Part shown: in pieces, positions 14,603 to 18,218 of the stretch
How positions within the stretch are numbered: position 1 is the first letter of the stretch
How the letters are laid out: each line of letters opens with the position of its first letter
NCBI GenBank assembly: GCA_002336765.1
Contig: DDES01000245.1
Coordinates: 1 to 18,218, forward strand
Reading direction: 5' to 3'
DNA length: 18,218 nucleotides
Source: Novosphingobium sp. UBA1948
Lineage (GTDB): Bacteria > Pseudomonadota > Alphaproteobacteria > Sphingomonadales > Sphingomonadaceae
Translations under genes and position numbers: made by a program
Notes under the pieces: model-generated
What the model saw: only the letters and a program-made list of their open reading frames with translations
Told to the model about the DNA's origin: nothing
Database searches by the model: none

Positions 14603-15696
14603 TGTGGGGCGCCGACAAGCTGGGCTTGCCGCTGGTGCTGCCGACAGCGACGCTTGATCCCGACCGTCTGCCGGACTGGAGCGAAATCACCCATTGGTCC
14701 GCCCGCCTCACCCATTCGGCGATTGCCGCCGGTGTGGCGGTGGGCATCGCGCTAGCCCTGCATTTCGTGCTGTTCGCTTTTCTGCGCCGCGCCGCCCGCG
14801 CACAGGAAAGCGAGACGGAGATCGTCGCCGCGACCCAGCTCTATCATGCTGTGCGCTGGGCGATGGTGGCTGCAGCGCTGGGCATCGCCGACAATGCCGA
14901 CCGCTTGCTGGCCAAACTGGTCGAGCCGCTCTCGCGCTTTGCCGTGCCCGCGCTGGCGGGCTGGGTGCTCTATGCACTGGTCAAGACCGGTGCCGAGCTG
15001 ATGGCGCGCCGCGCCGCACAATCGGGCGACATTCTCACCGCGCGAAGCCGCCGCAGCCGGATTACCATCCTGTCGCGCTCGGTGGGTATCGTCATCATCT
15101 TCCTTACCGTGTCGCTGATGTTGCTGGGTTTCCCCGGCGTGCGGCATGTGGGGGCCACGCTGATGGCTTCCGCCGGCCTGATCGGTCTGGCGGTGGGTGC
15201 GGCCGCCCAGCCTGCGCTCAAATCCCTGATCGCGGGGCTACAAATCGCCGTGACCGAGCCGATCCGCATCGGCGATTTCGTGGTGGTGGATGGCGAACGC
15301 GGGCGGGTGGAGGACATTCGCCTGTCCTATGTCGTAGTGCGCACCGGCGACGAGCGGCGGCTGATCGTGCCCACGGTCAAGTTTCTCGACACGACCTTCC
15401 AGAACTGGACACGGGTGGAAGGCAATACGGGTTCGGTAGTGCTTCCGGTGAAGCCCGGTTTCGCCATCGAACCGATTCGCGCAGCCTATATGGCGGCGCT
15501 GGACCGCCACGAGGACTGGGACCAGCGCAATGGCGAATTGCTGGTGTCGGAAGTGCGGGTCGGGTCGGTGGAATTGAAACTGATTATGAGTGCTTCTGGC
15601 CCTGCCGAGCTGGCGCGCTTGCAGCCAGCCATGCGCGAGGCTTTGCTGGAATGGTTGCGGGCCAACCAGCCCGATGCCTTGTGCGACAAGGTTTAG
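14602..15696 (+). CDS. MscS-family small-conductance mechanosensitive channel
   Basis: A 364-residue inner-membrane protein. Hydrophobic segments lie near 37-62, 83-97, 115-130 and 158-178. The Gly/Ala-rich pore helix is GATLMASAGLIGLAVGAAAQ (184-203), continuing PALKSLIAGLQIAVTEP, and the cytoplasmic beta domain IRIGDFVVVDGERGRVEDI (221-239) ends its core at LIVPTVKFLDTTFQNWTR. That is the MscS signature, with extra N-terminal helices compared with the 286-residue E. coli protein. It should gate under membrane tension during osmotic downshock. The ATG at 14602 shares its A with the polA stop (TGATG), implying translational coupling. A TTG at 14584 in frame is less likely. Confidence 0.92.
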   Translation: MWGADKLGLPLVLPTATLDPDRLPDWSEITHWSARLTHSAIAAGVAVGIALALHFVLFAFLRRAARAQESETEIVAATQLYHAVRWAMVAAALGIADNADRLLAKLVEPLSRFAVPALAGWVLYALVKTGAELMARRAAQSGDILTARSRRSRITILSRSVGIVIIFLTVSLMLLGFPGVRHVGATLMASAGLIGLAVGAAAQPALKSLIAGLQIAVTEPIRIGDFVVVDGERGRVEDIRLSYVVVRTGDERRLIVPTVKFLDTTFQNWTRVEGNTGSVVLPVKPGFAIEPIRAAYMAALDRHEDWDQRNGELLVSEVRVGSVELKLIMSASGPAELARLQPAMREALLEWLRANQPDALCDKV

Positions 15697-15791
15697 GCGA
15701 CCAATTTCCCGATATGGTTTTCAAGTTTCATATTTGACGCCATTTCAGCCTTCAAGCTCATCACTGTAATCGTGAAGCCCGGCGCAGGCCT

Positions 15792-15817
15792 AAAAAAAAC
15801 CCGGCCAGCAGGCCGGG
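15792..15817 (-). terminator. Strong intrinsic terminator (minus strand)
   Basis: CCCGGCC (15800-15806), loop AGCA, GGCCGGG (15811-15817), with eight A's at 15792-15799 that become a T8 tract on the minus strand. On the plus strand only CTTT follows, so it may serve the MscS-like gene weakly as well. Confidence 0.8.
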
Positions 15818-15893
15818 CTTTGGAAGTTTTGGGAGAGGATGCCTGAAAGGCGAGTTTCTTTTGGCCTTTCCCTGCGATTCTCGCAAATGCGTA
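15792..15893 (-). ncRNA. Candidate small RNA with anti-Shine-Dalgarno segment
   Basis: Read on the minus strand, a TACAAT -10 (15900-15905) predicts a start near 15893. The roughly 100-nt transcript would contain a short GCGA/TCGC hairpin, then an unpaired-looking CCTCTCCC (complement of 15831-15838), and end in CCCGGCC-TGCT-GGCCGGG followed by eight T's. A C-rich anti-SD stretch before an intrinsic terminator is typical of trans-acting alphaproteobacterial small RNAs. The neighbouring gene that could use this terminator (universal stress protein) has its own terminator 310 bp earlier. No family match is claimed, and the -35 is weak. Confidence 0.4.
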
Positions 15894-15899
15894 AACATC

Positions 15900-15923
15900 A
15901 TTGTAAGTTGCGAATTTCGCAAC
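15900..15923 (-). promoter_or_regulatory. -10 element with adjoining 17-bp palindrome
   Basis: GTTGCGAATTTCGCAAC (15907-15923) is a perfect palindrome with 8-bp arms and one central base. It directly abuts a minus-strand TACAAT (15900-15905) and so would fill the spacer and reach the -35 region. A repressor bound here would block that promoter. The regulator is not identifiable from sequence alone. Confidence 0.45.
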
Positions 15924-15996
15924 AAAACTCAGGTCTCATAAATATTGCATGGATTCCAGTAGGATGGTCAGAACAGCCGCAAAACCGGACCCTGCC

Positions 15997-16008
15997 GTAT
16001 ACGTATAC
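15997..16008. repeat. 12-bp palindrome GTATACGTATAC
   Basis: A perfect self-complementary 12-mer, also a tandem pair of GTATAC, in the AT-richer intergenic region. TTGACT follows at 16010-16015 on the plus strand, but no -10 stands at a proper distance. Confidence 0.35.
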
Positions 16009-16129
16009 CTTGACTATTTCCCCGAACAAATGACCGATTTTGCCATCATGGAATGACATGCTTTAGTAGAACACCATAATGGCACGCGCATCAGTCTAGC
16101 GAAGCGCCCGCGCCGCTTGTGAAACATGC

Positions 16130-16155
16130 AAAAAGGGGGCGTGCAACACGCCCCC
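16130..16155 (-). terminator. Terminator of the universal stress protein gene
   Basis: GGGGGCGTG (16135-16143), loop CAA, CACGCCCCC (16147-16155), with five A's at 16130-16134 that read as T's on the minus strand. It starts about 30 bp after the stop of the stress protein gene. Confidence 0.85.
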
Positions 16156-16183
16156 TTCCCGATTCAGCCGCAGACCTCGCCAA

Positions 16184-16966
16184 TCAGTGCGCGAAAAGCA
16201 ACGCCGGTCCGCCCTGCAATTGCAGGAAATAGCGCGTCACGCCGCCCATAAAGAACTCGCGGAAGCGGCTGTGTCCATAGGCGCCCATCACCAGCAGACC
16301 GGCGCCCAGCCGCGCGACAGCCGAAGCCAGCGTTTCTTCCACCGAACCGACGCGCTCGACCACCTGCAATTCGGCCTTCACACCATGCCGCGAGAGATAT
16401 TGCACAGCATCAATCGGCGGAAAGACCCCGGTCTTCTCGCCCACGGTCAACACATGCACCGACTGCGCCAAGCGCAACAAAGGCAAGGCCCCGCGCAACG
16501 CCGCCGCCGCCTCGTAGGAACCATTCCACGCCACAGCCACCGTATCGACCGGCATGGTCACAGGCGCATCGCCGCTCACCACCAGAATCGGCGCCGTGCC
16601 CGCCACCGCCAGTTGTCCGGCAAATTCGCAGTCGCGCGACAGCACGATCACATCCGACAGGCGCGAGGCTTCCGCCATCGCATCCACCGGCTCCTCCTCG
16701 CCGCGCAGAATGTCGAAAGGCACATCCTCGCGCTTGAGATGCGTGGCCAGTTCATCGGCATAGGCATCATCGCGGCTCACCGCGTCGCGCACCGCATCGG
16801 CCGCCAGATAGGAGCCCCCCATCGCGTCCATCGCCATAAAGCGCGCGATGGGCGTATCGACCACCACCGTCAGATGGCCCTCCATGGCCCGCGCCAGCGA
16901 CAGGGCAGTTTCGAACCGGGCATTCATGGCTTCGGAACGGTCGGCATAAACGAGAATGGAACGCAT
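16184..16966 (-). CDS. Universal stress protein (tandem UspA domains)
   Basis: A 260-residue protein with two UspA folds. The first (about 1-130) starts MRSILVYADRSEAMNARFET and ends TAPILVVSG. The second (about 140-260) starts TVAVAWNGSYEAAAALRGAL and carries the ATP-loop pattern MGAYGHSRFREFFMGGVTR (227-245), fitting G-x2-G-x9-G with Gly instead of Ser/Thr in the next position, a common variant in proteobacterial Usp proteins. The first domain lacks that loop and probably does not bind nucleotide. The ATG at 16966 has AAGGAG eight bases upstream; the longer in-frame reading to 17035 has no support. Probably helps survival under stress; the specific role is unknown. Monocistronic, with its own terminator. 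Confidence 0.92.
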   Translation of the reverse strand: MRSILVYADRSEAMNARFETALSLARAMEGHLTVVVDTPIARFMAMDAMGGSYLAADAVRDAVSRDDAYADELATHLKREDVPFDILRGEEEPVDAMAEASRLSDVIVLSRDCEFAGQLAVAGTAPILVVSGDAPVTMPVDTVAVAWNGSYEAAAALRGALPLLRLAQSVHVLTVGEKTGVFPPIDAVQYLSRHGVKAELQVVERVGSVEETLASAVARLGAGLLVMGAYGHSRFREFFMGGVTRYFLQLQGGPALLFAH

Positions 16967-17059
16967 GGTCTGACTCCTTACGCATGCGGGGGGACAATGC
17001 AGAGTACCATGATCCGCCCGCCACAATGAAGCCATGATTCAGGTCAACCCGCCAAACGC

Positions 17060-17095
17060 AAAAAGGGCGGCGGCGTCCTGCCGACGCCGCCGCCC
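17060..17095 (-). terminator. Terminator of metK
   Basis: A perfect 13-bp stem GGGCGGCGGCGTC (17065-17077) with GACGCCGCCGCCC (17083-17095) around CTGCC. Five A's at 17060-17064 become a T-run on the minus strand. It lies about 20 bp past the metK stop. Confidence 0.88.
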
Positions 17096-17117
17096 CTTGA
17101 AGCCCGACAGACCGGTA

Positions 17118-18218
17118 TCAGGCCAGCGCGGCCTTGATCGCATCGACCAGATCGGTGCGTTCCCACGGAAAGAGATCGCCCTCGGGCTTGCGGCCGAAAT
17201 GGCCATAGGCCGCGCTGCTGGCATAGATCGGCTTGTTGAGGCCAAGGCCCAGACGAATGCCACGCGGGGTCAGACCGCCGAGTTTCTCCTCGGCCACCTT
17301 GGCGATCGCGGTTTCCAGCGCCGCATCATCCACCGTGCCGGTGCCCGCCGTATCGACATAGAGCGAGAGCGGACGCGCAACGCCGATGGCGTAGGACAGC
17401 TGGATCGTCACGCGCGAGGCAAGGCCCGCCGCCACAATATTCTTGGCCAGATAGCGCGAGACATAGGCCGCCGAACGGTCCACCTTGGTCGGGTCCTTGC
17501 CCGAGAAAGCGCCGCCACCATGCGGAGCCGCGCCGCCATAGGTATCCACGATGATCTTGCGACCAGTCAGGCCCGCATCACCATCAGGACCACCGATTTC
17601 AAAGCTGCCGGTGGGGTTGATATGCCACGCAGTCGCCGCGGTCAGGAAGCCTTCGGGCAGGATCGCGGCAACGGTCTTGCGGACATAGGCGTCCAGCTCG
17701 GCCTTCTTCGCGCCCTCGTCATAGCCCGCCTTGTGCTGGGTCGAAACGACGATTGCGGTGGCTTCCACCGGCTTGCCGTCCACGAACTTGAGCGTCACCT
17801 GGCTCTTGGCGTCAGGCTCGAGGAAAGGCGCCGCGCCCGAATGACGGTCGGCGGCAAGCTGCTCGAGGATCTTGTGGCTGTAATAGAGCGTGGCCGGCAT
17901 GAGATCGGGCGTCTCGTCGCAAGCGAAACCGAACATGATGCCCTGATCGCCCGCGCCCTCGTCCTTGTTGTCGCCCGCATCCACGCCCTGCGCGATATGG
18001 GCCGACTGGCCGTGCAGATTGTTTTCGAAGCGGAAGCTTTCCCAGTGGAAGCCGTCCTGCTCATAGCCGATCTTCTTGACCGTGGCACGCACGGCGGCCT
18101 CGATCTCGTCCTTGGCGCCAGCGGCCCATGCGCCGTTTTCATAGACACCCTTGCAGCGGATTTCCCCCGCCAGCACCACCAGTTGCGTGGTGGTCAGCGT
18201 TTCGCAGGCGATGCGCGC
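17118..18218 (-). CDS. metK: S-adenosylmethionine synthetase (partial, N-terminus outside the window)
   Basis: Makes SAM from methionine and ATP. The reading frame is open to the right edge: the 39 bases upstream of 18179 translate to ARIACETLTTTQL, a conserved MetK stretch, so the gene continues and about 35-40 N-terminal residues (with the HPDK motif) are missing. The visible 366 residues hold GIMFGFACDETPDLMP, FEIGGPDGDAGLTGRKIIVD, the GGGAFSGKDPTKVDRSAAY loop and SYAIGVARPLS, all intact. The stop at 17118 is followed closely by a strong hairpin terminator. Any upstream SAM riboswitch would lie outside the window. Confidence 0.97.
   Translation of the reverse strand, partial: ARIACETLTTTQLVVLAGEIRCKGVYENGAWAAGAKDEIEAAVRATVKKIGYEQDGFHWESFRFENNLHGQSAHIAQGVDAGDNKDEGAGDQGIMFGFACDETPDLMPATLYYSHKILEQLAADRHSGAAPFLEPDAKSQVTLKFVDGKPVEATAIVVSTQHKAGYDEGAKKAELDAYVRKTVAAILPEGFLTAATAWHINPTGSFEIGGPDGDAGLTGRKIIVDTYGGAAPHGGGAFSGKDPTKVDRSAAYVSRYLAKNIVAAGLASRVTIQLSYAIGVARPLSLYVDTAGTGTVDDAALETAIAKVAEEKLGGLTPRGIRLGLGLNKPIYASSAAYGHFGRKPEGDLFPWERTDLVDAIKAALA

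Larger units (their letters stand above)
15697..16183. other. AT-richer intergenic region without a supported protein gene
   Basis: This 487-bp gap is clearly lower in GC than its neighbours. It holds two minus-strand terminators (15792-15817 and 16130-16155), two perfect palindromes (15907-15923 and 15997-16008) and a -10-like TACAAT on the minus strand. The open frames inside it have no good ribosome sites. A small RNA is the best explanation for the first terminator. Confidence 0.5.

Noticed and set aside
15839..16033. A 64-residue plus-strand frame starting MPERRVSFGL
   Set aside because: The purine block GGGAGAGG touches the ATG directly, leaving no spacing, and the composition is not that of local genes. 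The same block is better read as the complement of the small RNA's C-rich segment.
15898..16059. A 53-residue minus-strand frame starting MSFHDGKIGH
   Set aside because: No Shine-Dalgarno sequence, low GC unlike local coding DNA, no recognisable pattern, and it runs through both palindromes.
16187..17029. A 280-codon plus-strand frame opposite the universal stress protein gene
   Set aside because: His/Arg/Gln-rich shadow with no start signals; the minus-strand gene has a strong ribosome site and a terminator.

Overview
The window looks like chromosomal DNA of an alphaproteobacterium, most likely a sphingomonad (Novosphingobium/Sphingomonas type). The basis is high GC, a ppx/gppA-rlmE pair, a proofreading DNA polymerase I followed by an MscS channel, and an aquaglyceroporin-type arsenic operon. 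The genus is inferred from gene style, not from a database match.

Region 1 (1-5844) reads as a small decayed genomic island. The window opens in the 3' end of a tRNA (T-loop to CCA, 1-24). A 20-bp piece of that end (2-21) recurs as a direct repeat at 5825-5844 with 18/20 identity, as expected for attL/attR of a tRNA-targeting integrative element. Just inside the left repeat is a broken fragment resembling the N-terminal part of a P4-type tyrosine integrase (190-345). The cargo is a LysR regulator divergent from an NTF2-like/SDR gene pair, then an arsenic operon arsR-arsC(glutaredoxin type)-arsC(thioredoxin type)-aqpS-arsH with a candidate ArsR operator overlapping the arsR start codon. No ArsB or Acr3 pump is present. 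The layout suggests that arsenate is reduced by one of two unrelated enzymes, arsenite leaves through the AqpS channel, and ArsH deals with trivalent organoarsenicals.

Region 2 (6012-11142) is ordinary core genome: tRNA-Gln(CUG) with a good promoter; a Ppx/GppA phosphatase translationally coupled to the 23S rRNA methyltransferase RlmE; a convergent cysK-glutamine amidotransferase pair on the minus strand, both with GTG starts; and a LOG-family (lysine decarboxylase-like) protein.

Region 3 (11224-15696) has a small Ala/Glu/Ser-rich lipoprotein with 27-bp tandem repeats and its terminator, then polA overlapping an MscS-type channel gene by one base.

Region 4 (15697-18218) begins with an AT-richer intergenic stretch without a convincing protein gene. 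It carries a minus-strand intrinsic terminator with eight T's, a CCUCUCCC anti-Shine-Dalgarno-like segment, a TACAAT -10 and a perfect 17-bp palindrome. Together these suggest an unannotated small RNA of about 100 nt. A universal stress protein and the 5'-truncated (by the window edge) metK follow on the minus strand, each with its own strong terminator.

The observations most worth following are the decayed tRNA-flanked arsenic island, the candidate anti-SD small RNA, and the AqpS channel lacking the arginine that normally follows its second NPA motif.
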